DNA of 64,000 nucleotides from Suillus spraguei (GCA_016800925.1 JABCPU010000084.1:141981-205980); one strand, 5' to 3'; positions 1 through 12,567 are shown, counted from the stretch's first letter. The notes: generated by a model from the sequence alone, not told the origin. Translations and numbers: made by a program.

Positions 1-3000
1 GAGGCACACAAAGCACGGGACACCACAACCTCCACTCCGTATGTGATCCACCTCTGCAGCAAGCAAAATATGAGCACGAGAATACCACATGGTCACGACG
101 TCAATACGCCTATGCCATCAAGTAAAACGGATACAGCAGGTGCGTAAGAGCCGCACCGAAAACAAGACTTACTGTGAAGTGAGAGAGAGGAGTGTAACCA
201 GGAACAGATTGCACCGAAAATATGTCTGGTTGGTGCTCCAGATAGTCATGGTATCATAGACCATAAAACAAGGGATATGCGAGTACTACCTGTAATTCAT
301 TATGTGGGGGACAATCATCACATTGGAGAACACGGGGGTGCTCGGCGCTCGCGAGTTCGTTCACAACTTGAAAGTCAAGTACAATGGAAGAGAGTATCAA
401 CAAACCGAAGAAAGAAAAAGTGGAGAGCAGGAATGATACAAGATAGTAAAAGGGAAGGAGTACAAAGGTGAGGCGGCCAGGCCTTGAGGCCTTGGCAAGT
501 TGGGACGGTGTGACCGATCATTGGAGATGCACTGTGTGTGAGAGATTGAGAAAAAAGTTCCCGCGTTGACAGATTCCTTTATTCTGCATAATGAGGTCGC
601 CTACATGCATAACAACAATTGTTATTACAGCTTGCAAGCGTACGTCCAGGACCAGGAGTGGAAACAAGGCCATTCTTCCTTTGAACTCGAACAGTGCGTG
701 CGCTCTATTTGAGGATGGGAAGTTCAACGGCCGCAAGAAGGGCAAACAGAAAGACGACACAAAGCTCGAGGCTCACATAGTCAAGATTCAATAATGCGAG
801 CCGCAGGCGCCACTCCCCTACTAGAGTCACTAGACAGATGTTCTAGCTCACATCGAGTTCAAGAGAAAGACAGACACGAAGAAAGTGATAAGTTTTAAAC
901 TATATTGATAATCGCACTCGATTCGTATGAAGTGAATGACGTCCTACATATGTTCCTACCAAGCCAGGATATCGATATCTGCCATCTTAAAACCGAAGTT
1001 CCGGCGCCAAGCCCTTCAAAGGCCCCAGTAACACCCTGCGTCCGACACTCCACGTAAGTGATTTAGTCTCTGATACTAGATAGTCCCACGAGTCCGTGTG
1101 TCCGCGCATCGACTCTAGCACACACACACAATACTTGATGAAATATCGTCAGATTAAAGCTCTCACTTCTCCTTTGATAGTAACTTCGTTACTTCAACTT
1201 CTCTCCCGGGCCTTAATACTAGTACCGCATCCATCTGACTAATATGAAGCCTCCTCACCTTCACAAAGGGATCAGGCTTCAACCTCATTCAAAATCTTCC
1301 GCGATTTATGGTGCTGTTGTATGCTCTGCAATGATTCAAGCTTGAGGATGTGAGCCGAAACAAGGAGCTCAAGTTGAAAGGACACGATGCCACGAATTTA
1401 AAATCAAGGAGAAAGAGTGATGCATTACGGACTGCAAGGACTCGCCACCGATGTGGTCTCCGTCACTAGTAAAGCACTCGCAAAGAATGACAGCGACTTC
1501 CAGGATGTGATGATGGCAGAGACGGGCCGCACTAGCGAGCTGACAACGTTAAGGAGATCGCTAAGGTGCACCCTACCATTCAAGAGCATATTCTGCTGCT
1601 GCTCTGGGCCTCTGGCACCACACGTTCACAAATCCCATGTCCATCATTCAAAAAGTGCTTGGGTTCCGGAAACCACCACGGCTAGTTGCGTACTCTACAT
1701 TCTCGTATTCCGAATATCACAAAGCTTCACGACAAAAAGCTTTTCACCGTCTGGCGTCAGTGCATCCTATGTACGTGTTTCATTGAATTTATGTGGTTCT
1801 TTGTTGACATGGTAGGCTACTTTACCTTGGAAGGACAAACCCAACTGATCGGTGTATCAAACGACGGCGACATATCTCGTTGGCGAATGTAATGGGCCCT
1901 TGGGACAACAAGCGTACGGAACTTGTGTTACAGGCACGTTCTACCGCGGGGATTGCACCCCTTTGACGAGTGGGTTAGAGTTCTTTCTCGATTATCAACC
2001 CCTGAATCTCCAAACTTCTGAATCGGACATAGATCGGTCATCATGGGAACTCCTTGTGAAATGTTTTTGAGGTGCTCAATACAGCCGCCCACGATCGCCG
2101 TAGTCGCATTCGCCTAGTTCAACAGCGATCGACGGAAGGAGCAGGTGAGCAGAAGCCTTCATCATTAATCAGTATTAGATATGAATAACTTGTTAGGCGA
2201 ATTCACAGGTACAATTAGGTAAAGCTCAGTAATCCTTCACCTTCAGTAATTTTCTTTCGTTGTTACGCTGTATACTTTTTTGTGTTTCATCAGTTGCCCA
2301 CGGAATACTTAGACGCATGATGGTGTTCAATTGTGTTATTTTTTCTCTCCAAAATGGTAAAAGATAATACAGTGTGTGGAGTCTCCGGGGCCTGGACAGC
2401 GTGAGACAAATCATACTGCACCGACCAGCTTTGTATTATATCATACCCATTGACATGACTTACAGCAAGGGAAGTAAACCGTATCGGATTATTGCTGAGT
2501 GCACCAGCTAAGAAGGCGGCGCCCTGCCACCCCAGTCACTTGGATTATACACATACTATCAGTCATGATGGCTTGGTCATCGTACTTCCTTTCGCAAACT
2601 TTATCATCCCTGCAGGAACGTCCACACTGTGCTCATTCAACTTCGCACTGCAACGAGTTATATATAAACTTCTACGAAGGGTATCCTAGGTTGTTTCCTT
2701 ACATTCGTTTCTTGGAAATGCCATTCAAGCAGTTACAGATCATCATTCTGATTAACATTCATCTAAGCCTGCAGAAGCTGAAGCTTACCGTAAATGTAAA
2801 CATATATCCTGGATGCTTACGACATCAATAGTCACGTGAGCGTTCCTTTACAGACAGACTACCATCATCATTTGCTCATTTGTATCACACCTTGAAATCC
2901 ACGGTTTTGTCGTGTTAATTCTCGCCTGATTCGTTTAGTATTTCCCGCTGTCACTCCGTTGGACTTCCATCAACTCCTTTATCTTGTCAACCGAGTCTTC

Positions 3001-3416
3001 GACCATACTCTGAATCTGGATAGTCGTCGGGATGGTTGCAAATTATCATTGGCTGAGACACAGCTCTCACACAGCTCTCAGATTCTCGGCCCCCCAATCT
3101 GACTCACAAGTGAGGTAAACTTGACTATCAAATATACTTGTTCTTCCAATGATAATCGATTTTCATCGGATCTACTATGCATTATCCAACACGGCCAAGA
3201 GGTGCTCAAAGTCTCAGCGCTTCAACTCTAAATATGACCGCGGCTCGCGGGTGCATTGTCAAGCTGTCAGTGTCAACAAGGTTACCACGCAATTCAGGCA
3301 TTTAGCGAACTAGCGAAAAAAATTAAATTACATTTATCGAATGTTATAACTGAAGGAACGTTGTTCAGGTTCTTGATCAACTGACTAGCACTCGCTTTTC
3401 AGAGTTTGTTCTTGCT
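1..3416. other. Region without recognisable gene
   Basis: No reading frame here shows a recognisable family, a conserved motif run across splice sites, or an RNA gene. The longest open stretches (for example 1417-1815 and 1852-2070 on +) are short and give no family resemblance. They could be the remains of a decayed gene, but I cannot name it. The last 60 bases before 3417 are the leader of the P450 gene. Confidence 0.5.
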
Positions 3417-5538
3417 ATGTCGTCGGACCGCGTGACGGGTGGGCTTACAGGACTTCTTGCTGCTGTTGTAATCGGCATCGCATTAAGAAGCTACTTTGCC
3501 AAGCCGAAGCTGCCTCCCGGTGTTCAACTTCCACCAGGGCCGATGTCGCTCCCAATTTTAGGTAGCGCACTGGCAGTCGATGTAAACGCGCCTTGGGTTA
3601 CTTATGAGGCATGGGGCAGTCGATACGGCAAGTGATTTCTCAAAATGCTGACCCCTGTGCAGGCCTAATTGATGTTGCTTATATAGGGGACATAGTTTAT
3701 ACCAAGCTTTTTGGTCAGGACAACATAGTTGTCAACTCTGAGGAAATCGCAAGAGATCTCCTTGAAAATCGGTCGCAAAACTACTCTGACAGACCAGAGA
3801 TTGCAACTAATGAATTGTATGGCTTATGGAAAGATTAAAATGTTTTCGTCACTTAATCCTGATTTAGATTTGGCGTTGACCACACTACTGCGTTCATGCG
3901 ATACAATAGCAGATGGCGTCTTCATCGCAAAATTTTTCACCAGTCATTCCGACACGATGTCGTACCCGATTTTCGGCTTATGCAAGTGGCAAAAACCCAC
4001 GAACTTCTAATGAATCTGTTAGAGGATCCTTCGGGCTACCTAAAACATCTTGAAGTGTGAGCAAATTCAAATTTCTATGGATTTGTACTCGCCGTTGGCA
4101 TTGACAAGCCCTCCAGGCACGCAGGTTCTACCATCATGTCTGCCGTGTACTCATATGACGCAGCACGTCGTAATGACCATATAATTGAACGTGCATCATT
4201 GGCTCTGGAGATCGTATTGCAAGAAATGAGACCGGAGGTAGCTGCGATATTCAGCGCATTCCCCTCCCGTAGGCCACGTCGCAATTATTTCGCCAGTGTC
4301 TTACTGTCTGATCTGTAGTTCTCCGTCTCCCGTCTTGGCTACCTGGCATGCGGCTCAAGAGGATTTCACCTTTAGCTAAGCGGTTAGCGCTTGAAAACTT
4401 GGAAATTCCATTCGCGTACACAGAACACGGCCTGGTAAGTGCAAGGTGACGCAACGTGTTTTATTCACAATCAGTTTTTAGGCTGCCGGAACCGTCTCTT
4501 CTTGTATGGTCGCTGACCATTTGCTGAAGCTCGACGAAAGCAACGAAAATTCGGCTTGGCAGAAGAAAGCAGTAATGGATTCTGCGGCAACTGCAGCTGG
4601 GGGTGAGCACGTCAACACAATGTCATCTCCCAGACTTATAGAATCATTTCGTGAACAGCCGGCACTGAGACGGTAGGCAGGAAATGATGGATAACCAGCT
4701 CAATACTGACCATTAATAGACAGCGGGAGTATTAATGAACTTTATGCTTGTGATGATTCTCTATCCACACATACAAGAAAAAGCGCACAAACTCATTGAG
4801 AACGTGGTTGGTACAAAGAGACTGCCGACGTTCCAGGACCGACCGTCCTTACCCTACATTGACGCCATTTTACGTGAGTGCCTCCGGTGGCACCCAGTGT
4901 TCCCTCTATGTGAGTTGCTCACCCAATACGACAAGAACACACTACAGTGATCAGTTGCAGCGATTATGCATGCTGCCGTCGAAAGCGACGTTTATAACGG
5001 TTATTACATCCCCAAAGGTCTGTGGGTTCCTCCTGTTCTGATTCACTTCATATTGATTTGTAGCGCAGGTGCTACGGTCACCCCGAATGTTTGGTATGAA
5101 CGATAATTATTCATGGGATCCCTGATATCCAACTTACTCCTGTGCAGGGCGATGTGTCATAACGAAGCCAAATACCCAAATGCGTCTGAATTCAATCCTG
5201 ACCGTTTCCTCAATGAGGATGGTACTCTGACAGATGATACCGTCAGTATTGTCTGGGGATTTGGACGAAGGATATGCCCAGGTAGACATCTCGCTGAAGC
5301 GTCTGTATGGTCTGCGATGGTCCACTTGCTCGCCATTTTCAAATTTTCAAACGCCAAAGACGAGAATGGTAAGGAGATCGAGATCAAGCCACGGTGGGAG
5401 GGAGGGCTTACTGTGTAAGTGGTCTTTCTATGGAGACATACCTAGGCTGAAGTGTATTCCTATAGACGACCCGTACCATTTCCTTGTTGCATCACTCTCG
5501 GAATGCAGGAACGGATATCACAGCCCTGCAACATCTGA
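3417..5538 (+). CDS. Cytochrome P450 monooxygenase (intact, 12 exons)
   Basis: A membrane-anchored haem-thiolate monooxygenase. I read twelve exons: 3417-3627, 3687-3816, 3868-4056, 4117-4268, 4319-4434, 4482-4602, 4659-4672, 4720-4909, 4955-5017, 5069-5093, 5148-5414, 5466-5538. They join in frame to about 516 aa, the usual length for the family. Visible marks, in order, are an N-terminal hydrophobic anchor, a PPGP hinge, a WR..RK C-helix, the I-helix oxygen motif AGTETT (split by a 14-nt micro-exon), the K-helix ExxR in RECLRW, a PDRF motif and the haem loop WGFGRRICPG with its cysteine ligand. The first intron appears to use a GC donor (3628) and the others GT-AG. The substrate is unknown. 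The general style is that of Agaricomycete P450s annotated as sterigmatocystin-oxidoreductase-like, which says little about chemistry. Confidence 0.9.
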
Positions 5539-5904
5539 TTGCAGTGTCTGTTTAGGTTTGTACTAGTACTTCGTATACGTATTTATGTTGTGGGACAGGA
5601 CAGGACATATCATATGTAATGTGTCATCTATGTCACAGTGCAGCGCTAGCTAGCATTCGTCATAGTTTAATGCTACATACAACCAAATGGTTCTAACAGA
5701 TAGCCTTTGCGGTACTAAAATGTAAAATCAAAGCTTCGAAGCGCTGAATGCTTAATTTATCTGAACAACAACCCTGCGTACTGGGGATAGAATCGAATAT
5801 GAAGTATGATCTACTGTACACTCGGTAACATCTGATTGTATCGGAAATCTCCCATAATGTGTGCATAGCTGCAGTTCTCGACAGTATAAGGTCTGCAAGT
5901 GTTA
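5539..5904. other. Intergenic spacer
   Basis: This is the 3' flank of the P450 gene and the downstream end of the minus-strand NACHT-WD40 relic. I see nothing else. Confidence 0.4.
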
Positions 5905-8900
5905 AATTGGGTAAGTGCGAGGAAGGGAAAGAGTGTCGAAGATGCTCACCCCTCTCGGCACCTTCGCGAATGTTATGCGACTCAAATCAGGCTCATTACC
6001 TTCCCTGGGTATGACTGATGCAGTTTCAGGGTTATAGAATGGGTGTCGTGAAGTGGGTGGTACCCAGAATAATAGCCGACGTTTGGGCCCTACCACCCAT
6101 CCACTGTCGACATTTAAGAGAAAGGGGGTCGAACTGCAGTCATCATGGGATGCTCCACTCCATTAACTCAGAAGTGTTGCATATTGAGTGAATGGAGTTG
6201 GAGGGGAATGAAATGAAGTGATTGTTCCAAGTGTTTGATGTCATGGTAGTGGTGGCCTCGATCGTGCGATGTTCATCTGAGAATGCTGAAGGATCTGACA
6301 CGGCACACTGCGGGATGGTTGCATCGTTACTGCATCCCACAGCCGAGAAGTGTTATAATCTGAACCAGTGACAATGCGGGCGCCTTCTAGCAAGAACGAG
6401 AATGAGCTGATTGAAGAAGTGTGCCCCCGCAATGGCTCACCGACTAGCTACCCCGTCGCAGCATCCCACAGCCTAACAGTGTTATCCAAGAACCAGCGGC
6501 GGTCCGGCAAAAGTTAACTGAACTAGTGTGCCCCCTGAGCACGGTCTGAACAGCCGGCCAGTTTATATCACGTTCGAATGCCACATGAAGAGTATTCAGA
6601 AACCATGCAGAAAAATTCTCGATGGCAGAGAGTTGGCAGGGAAGAACGAGAGGGCTGATATATATAGATGTGGTGTGCCGTGTAAAATTATGCCGCCGAG
6701 AACTTGAATGAACCTCTGTATGTCCCTTGCAGTTGATGAGACGTCTTTGAATTCGGAATGGCCCTGTGGTTGCGTATGAGCGCTCTATCTGGCTCCCAGT
6801 AGCAGTGTGCTCACCTTCAGCCACTATGTAATGGGCGGAAAGGCAGCAACTACACCGCTGAACATATTAATCAGGGTGAGTAACTCGAGCCAGAAAAACA
6901 GCCGTTCGTGGTCGAAGAACAATTTCATTTCTTTCGCAAGCTCCTTGTCAGAGACTGTGGTTTGTATGTGGGAAGTTCAAGATCGACAGGAATATAACAG
7001 GTGCGGGGAGATGCATGTTTGGATTCGTTATTGCAGCCCGAGATCTTCGTTACCAGGCAGATATAGGACTCTTTGATGTGTTCACAGATGAGACGCGCCC
7101 ACTCGAAAAGTCATCAACCTTTTCAGCGAGAACTACAAACTCTTTGCCTTGAAAACCTAATCCTTCCAACTCGCTGGATATGAAAGCATGAATGTCGCGC
7201 TCTGCGACTGCTGTTGTAATGTCATCCATCGATGTCTGTCGAATATGCGGAGCACCGTCAAACTCAACATTGATGTCATCAAGCGGGGGAGAGGTAACGG
7301 CGAAGTGGAAATTGCCCAAGAGGTCTGTGGTTTTGGGAACGGCGTCTCTCCATGTCTGCACTCCATCGCTCTCGTCCAGTACATCGATCACGACCATGAT
7401 GTATTTCTTTATTTCCCAGTTTTTGTTTTTTTCCCCAGATGACTTCTCCGGTGGTTCGATTAGAAGTTTCTGCCACTGCTGGGGGATATCTTGAGCGCAT
7501 TTGCGGTCATAACTGCATCTGCTAATGCACGCTTCATCTCCGGGTCACAGTCAGCTAGTCGCACAGAATCGGAGAAAAGATCTTTCCGTGGTGGTCTGCT
7601 TCTCGCCGGTGTTCGAAACAGTGACACGAACCAAGCCCTCCCACGTCTCTGGACCACTTCACAATGGTGTGGGCGATGGCCGATTTGCCCTTGCCTGCAG
7701 GGCCAGATGGTCACAACGCGTGGAGGTGCTGACCCAGTCCGTGATCTGGAAAAGGATTTCGGTGTGCGTCCCTTGAAAGCATTCTTTTCTGGTATCCGTC
7801 CTTTGCATGAATCATACCACTGAAGTTCAACGTGTTTTCTAAAAAGGTGTGAATATATGTTAAGTAACAAGGACGTCCGAACTCTTACTCATATGATGGA
7901 CGTGTATGACTATGTCGTGCACGCGTATGGCTACGGCACGAGCGTCCTGATCCCGGAATCTTTCCATGAACCGATTGAACACTTCATTGTACTTTTGGAT
8001 CGTATCTGTCGTTTCCGAGAAACTTTCTCTCCGAGTATCTTCCCTGTGATGGTGGGAGAAGCTCCAGATGCTACAGAACGCAAAGTTCGTAACACAAAAT
8101 TTTCTGGTCCCCGAGTAACTTCTGATAAAATTGGCGGATTCACGGGTTCGCTGAGAAATCGTTGCAAGGATAGGGCGCATCAGCCAAGTTGTGTTACGAA
8201 GTTATAAACTTCAAATGTATTCTCGGGAAGTTTCGGATACCGCTTCGTTGCGATCCACTTGAGCTAGAATAATCTGCAAATGATTGCCGAGCAACAGTGG
8301 GAGATTCGGAGACTTTAGCTGCACAAGCCTAGTGCCATCTTTGCATATGAATGTACCTGTGGAACGAGATTAGTTCGGTTCTGCTCAAGAGGAAGGCCTG
8401 CCTACTTTCGTGATAACAGTGTTGAATATCTTGAGGGGTTTGAGATATGTGTCCTCGAAACTGTCAACAGCGTCGAGATCCTCTTGTACGCCTTTAAGAC
8501 CAGAAATCACAGTGATCGCAGGTCGGGAAAGTGGATGCATGTGCTTCGCAGCCTCTTGAGCATCCTGAGGTGCCAATTTGGTATCGGCTCCACTTGCATA
8601 ATAGACAGAGCAGCATGAACCTGCACAATTTACATTCCACAACCGCACCCGTGCTTTTGGTACGTGATAGATACATGTTGCGCCTTGATGGTTCATATCC
8701 CGGAAAAATGAGTAAGCAATGTTGTCTCAGAGAATTGATAATAAGCAATACCTTGGTCTGGATGCATCTGAGGCAGTACAACTTCTTCCATTTGACCATC
8801 AAGCTGAAACAGTTGACGTTCAGTATGTGATAGGGCTTTAGACACAAACAATTAACTTACTTTGCATTTGCATATCCCTCCTTCAAGAGCGAATCTGAAG

Positions 8901-8905
8901 CTTCT
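5905..8905 (-). pseudogene. Decayed NACHT-WD40 (NLR-like) protein gene
   Basis: Read from high to low coordinates, pieces of one multidomain STAND-type protein appear in the right order but in shifting frames. A helical N-terminal region lies at about 8700-8390. A helical linker follows at 8180-7930. The P-loop is GPAGKGKSA near 7700 and the Walker B run VVIDVLDESDG near 7390. A helical NTPase tail lies at 7250-6850. Only about two WD40 repeats remain (6580-6290, with GHTSS and RLWD signatures). The C-terminal tail GPKRRLLFWVPP is near 6060. Frame changes around the P-loop and in-frame stops between blocks cannot all be explained by short introns. In fungi this architecture is linked to non-self recognition and heterokaryon incompatibility. 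Such genes normally carry a longer WD40 array, so this copy looks contracted and broken. Confidence 0.65.
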
Positions 8906-9660
8906 TTGTGGTAGCTTCACGCTTGTGATAGAGCTCGTATATGTAGTGCGACCGGATATGAGATGGCGGCATGATTCAAATGGCGGCCCGGGGGCAGACT
9001 CGGCCCAATTGCGCTAATTATCATGAGAGTCGTTCTCAGTGTCTCTCATCTTCGCATAATCATCGAGAATCTACAATAATATCAGAATTAGAACAGCCTG
9101 CTGATGATCAATGCCTACGCTCTGAATATCTTTGTAGCCTGCTGGAAGCTTCTTCGTCCTCGTTATGTTTATTCTGGGCAAGGCCGACTCGTGAGACCTT
9201 TTCTTGGGCACCAATTTCTGACAAAGCTTACCATTTTAGGGCTACGCAGCCACAAGTTCTCAGGCCTGGCTCTCCATCACAACTGCTCTGCCACTGTTAG
9301 CCATCAACCACTCCATTATCTATCAACTGCTGCTGTTGCGTTCTGGTCTTTTTGTTAGTATTTATCACTGTAGGTATCACGTCTCTAGTAATCTGACTTA
9401 TTTTGCGAGCCGTTCAGGTGTGTTAATGGCTTTTCTGTTAGAATCTTTTGCTGCCGGTGCGGGCGTTCAACCTCGCGAGGAACTGCAGCTTGGGGTAGAT
9501 GTGTTTACTGCTCCTCGCGAGGAGCTGCGATGCAGCATATGTTTTAGGTCGTTCCCGCACCATTGGCACCATTCTGAAGAGGTACCGAAGGCCTTTCAGG
9601 GTATGTTTCGTTGTAAGTAGTAACTTGCCTGAAAGCTCACCTCTACAAGGAGGCCTACCC
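8906..9660. other. Spacer with no recognised gene
   Basis: Short open frames exist (for example 8971-9300 and 9336-9620 on +) but none shows a family motif. A CCTCGCGAGGA-type palindromic word occurs twice, near 9473 and 9513. I see no other structure. Confidence 0.35.
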
Positions 9661-10956
9661 TCAGATCCTGTCCAGGACCGTATGTTTCATGGAGCCTCCA
9701 CCAAGGAGTGAGGAGTGTATTTCATCCGTGATCCAAAGGTTTCTGGTACCTTTTTCAAATCGTGCCAAGGGTGCAATGTCGGCTCCATTGATCGTGGCGA
9801 GGATCTTCTCCCTCGAGGCTTCGTGAAGGCCAAGTTTGCTCCAAAAAGCGCCTTTCATGACAAGGGACCTCCCGAGCCATTCTTCAGCCTCGGTGATGAG
9901 TTCGTCGATGGGGGTTGCGTCGACGCCCATTGCCGTGGCCCATGAGCGGAAGAAGTCCATGAGCTGAACCTCCTCCAAGACATAGCGATGTTCCTTGGTG
10001 GTGGGAGCGGCGATGTTGCGATGGACAGGCGAGTTTCGGCCAACGTCCGTCCAATTCTTGAATGAAAAGTTGTATCCTTTATTGGCTGTTTCGATCACGG
10101 TTGTGACTTTGATGCCGCAGGCTGCGGCGAGCGGCAGTCTGACCATGCGGTCCAACTTTTCAATTCTCTCGCCAGCGAGAGGTACCCAGTCGAAATAGAA
10201 GCGTTTTCCCGTTGCGCCTGCATCGATATCCGGTCTGCCAGCCAGGATGGTTGCCAGGTGGAGCCACGGGTTGATCAGATTGAGAGTAAGCTTAGCGAGG
10301 CTGACCCACTCAAGTTTCAGTTGCGGAGGGAAGAGCGGGGTGACCTTCTCCATGACCTCTTTGAGTGCCGTACCGGTAGATGTTGTCGCGATTTCCATGT
10401 ACGTCTTGATGCCACTGGTGTGAACGGTTGCCCCATCTCGGCGGGTTGCGAATGGGGAAGAGGCGGTCTCGATAATGTGTTTTGGGAACTTCTCGTGGTT
10501 CAGGATCAAACGTGCATTGAGGAGAAGCATATTCCCGGGCTCTCCGATGACAATGTGCTTGCTCAGATCATATGGCTTGACCGCATTGAGAAAGGCGGCT
10601 TGAGCGGGGCCAGCTGGAGAGGTGTTGATGATGATGCGCGAGGATTCAACAGCATACCGGATGTCGACAAGGTCCACCTTGACGATGCCTTCAATCTCAC
10701 CCGTACCCTTGATGGTGTCCAAGTCGGTGAAGTCAATGGAGCTATCCAAAAACGCCTGTGCGAAGACATCGCGGTACTTCTGGAGGGTTGCACGCAGATC
10801 GGTGCGGTTGATGTCATGCCAAGCCCCAGGATGGCCTTCCGGCACACAGATCATGACACCATACCCCTGCTTTCCAGTATGGACAGCCTGTGACAGCGAG
10901 AGATTTCCAGCCGTGAAGAACGTGAGCGGGTGTTGTAGAACTGGTCCATTTGTCAA
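9661..10956 (-). CDS. Opine/octopine dehydrogenase-like NAD(P) oxidoreductase
   Basis: A single open frame of about 431 codons. The N-terminal part resembles a Rossmann fold (AGNLSLSQAVHTGKQGY, then GHPGAW). It is followed by TSPAGPAQAAFL and GEPGNMLLL, by the catalytic-domain-like stretch SSPFATRRDGATVHTSGIK, and by the C-terminal HRYVLEEVQLMDFF with EWLGRS. This order matches the NAD/NADP octopine/nopaline dehydrogenase family, which reductively condenses an amino acid with an alpha-keto acid. The frame is open from TTG at 10956 and has no upstream in-frame ATG. The first ATG downstream of a plausible TATA box lies at 10949-10947 in another frame and stops early. Either one base is lost near the start, or an upstream exon exists that I cannot see. 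The glycine-rich loop also looks eroded. The family is my best match, but substrate and activity are unknown. Confidence 0.6.
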   Translation of the reverse strand: MTNGPVLQHPLTFFTAGNLSLSQAVHTGKQGYGVMICVPEGHPGAWHDINRTDLRATLQKYRDVFAQAFLDSSIDFTDLDTIKGTGEIEGIVKVDLVDIRYAVESSRIIINTSPAGPAQAAFLNAVKPYDLSKHIVIGEPGNMLLLNARLILNHEKFPKHIIETASSPFATRRDGATVHTSGIKTYMEIATTSTGTALKEVMEKVTPLFPPQLKLEWVSLAKLTLNLINPWLHLATILAGRPDIDAGATGKRFYFDWVPLAGERIEKLDRMVRLPLAAACGIKVTTVIETANKGYNFSFKNWTDVGRNSPVHRNIAAPTTKEHRYVLEEVQLMDFFRSWATAMGVDATPIDELITEAEEWLGRSLVMKGAFWSKLGLHEASREKILATINGADIAPLARFEKGTRNLWITDEIHSSLLGGGSMKHTVLDRI

Positions 10957-11092
10957 GAGGTCTGCAGCAGGTCAGTCTGGAGGCTCGTCAGATGCAGTGT
11001 GCTGGATGCGGTTGGATGTGTAGGAAGTCGGGTGCAGTGAGAGGACTTGTTGTCTGTCCGTAAGACGAGGTAAGAGTGGGCTCTTTATAGCC

Positions 11093-11100
11093 GAGTGAGG
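11093..11100 (-). promoter_or_regulatory. Likely TATA box for the opine dehydrogenase-like gene
   Basis: On the minus strand this reads CTATAAAG. It lies about 145 bases upstream of the first minus-strand ATG (10949). The stretch between contains no ATG in any frame, as expected for a leader. Confidence 0.4.
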
Positions 11101-11364
11101 AGGGCAGTCACGGTGATGCTGGCTCGGTTGAAAGCGGGATCGGCGATTGCCACCTCGCTCATTCCATTTATTACTTGTCGCCTGTGGGCCTGGCTGGTAC
11201 TGTGAGTAGAACTCGGCAGAACCATGTTCTGCCAGCGTGGCAGATGGCAGAGTACGTCGCGCAGGACTACATCCGTGGCAGGGCCCACTACTTATTTGTT
11301 AAGTTTGTGTCGTTTAATTTTTGGAGTTTTCTCACAGAAATCAGGCGGAGGCCTGATCAAGACG

Positions 11365-11619
11365 ATGTCAGATTATAATGTCAAGACAGACGGGCCACGA
11401 GACCTGCTGGTTTCAACGGAAGATAAACTTGTTCAACTCTCGCCTGCAAGACGTACTGGGCAGACATTCTTGCTCCTCCGTCCGTGGAATCGGTATGATC
11501 TCGGGCCCATCGACTTTGCAGGCGAGACGCAGAATGTAGAAGATTGGCTCGAGCCTGAGTCTCCGTCAGATGATGCGTTCGATGGCTATCTTGGACACAA
11601 CGGCCCGGTTGCGGACTGA
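11365..11619 (+). CDS. Small hypothetical ORF
   Basis: An open frame of about 84 codons starting MSDYNVKTDG and ending NGPVAD, acidic and without signal peptide or membrane segment. It resembles no family I know. It is upstream of and opposite to the opine dehydrogenase-like gene. The frame is open further 5' to 11224 but the upstream part looks non-coding. It could be a real short gene or chance. Confidence 0.2.
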   Translation: MSDYNVKTDGPRDLLVSTEDKLVQLSPARRTGQTFLLLRPWNRYDLGPIDFAGETQNVEDWLEPESPSDDAFDGYLGHNGPVAD

Positions 11620-12567
11620 CTGGGTACGTCCTAGGTCAGGGCACTGCGGGTCCTTCGATTAGATTAGATTGTATTGTCCTCCATAGAGCATTCTCAATAG
11701 GACATTAATTGGAATTTTAATAAAACAGCCCGGCCACGTCAGAGTTGAAGTTGATCGTTCGCCTCGGACAGCTTTTTGTCGCACTTTTGCTAGTGCAGCA
11801 GTGGGGTGGAGGGTATAAGAGAATTGCTTCGGATAATACAATTTGTGCCGCATCTGTGTCTTCCTGAGCACGGTTTACAGGGATTGACGTCATGCGTTTC
11901 ACTCGAACATTCTATGTAATTTGTTGTTTTTCAACCTGGGGGAAGGCACGAATTGTACAACCTACAGGTTCATTGAAGATCCCTTGTTATTCCAGAGTTT
12001 ATATATTTATACCAGGACAACCTTTCTATCGGGTCTTGGTGTATTCACAGTAGCAACTCAAAAAATACCATAGCCTTTGTCCCGTGGACCCTCCTTGTCC
12101 ACGTGACTTATGGAAAGTCCATACTTATCCATAATAGACTCTGGGGTAGCCGCCCGGCTAGATTAGAGCGGAGTTTAATTATTACGGTGACTCCGGGGCT
12201 CGCATCAATCGCCTCTTCCTCCGACGTGCCTTCCCGCTGCCTGCCTGCCTTAGCAGGGTATCGTGGCTGTTTTGTACATACCACTCTGTCCTGTCTACGT
12301 CGATAGTGAGACACACCTAGATTTTTCTGCTGTGGAGTTATATGTCTCGAGACAGGATAATAATAGAAATCCAGAGTCCATCATAGACATGACCCCTGGA
12401 CTTTCCCAGACGTCCTTGGACCATCAATCAGCATAAGCCCTAGTCCACCTAATCCGGTACTACTCAGAGGTGCGGAATTCGGCCCCATTCGTCACTACTA
12501 CTCATTTAGAGTACTCAATTATGTGGGAGTCACAGGTCACCAGGTGCCGTGAACGCACTTCCATCAC
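11620..12567. other. Intergenic region
   Basis: No convincing coding frame. It contains the promoter and leader of the FRA10AC1 homologue at its right end. Confidence 0.4.

Noticed and set aside
1417..2070. Possible degraded gene
   Set aside because: Three overlapping plus-strand frames could be pieces of a coding gene, but no motif or splice pattern joins them, so I did not annotate it.
10258..11023. Plus-strand frames of 211 and 133 codons
   Set aside because: Both are mainly antisense to the opine dehydrogenase-like gene and share its codon bias; no family resemblance.
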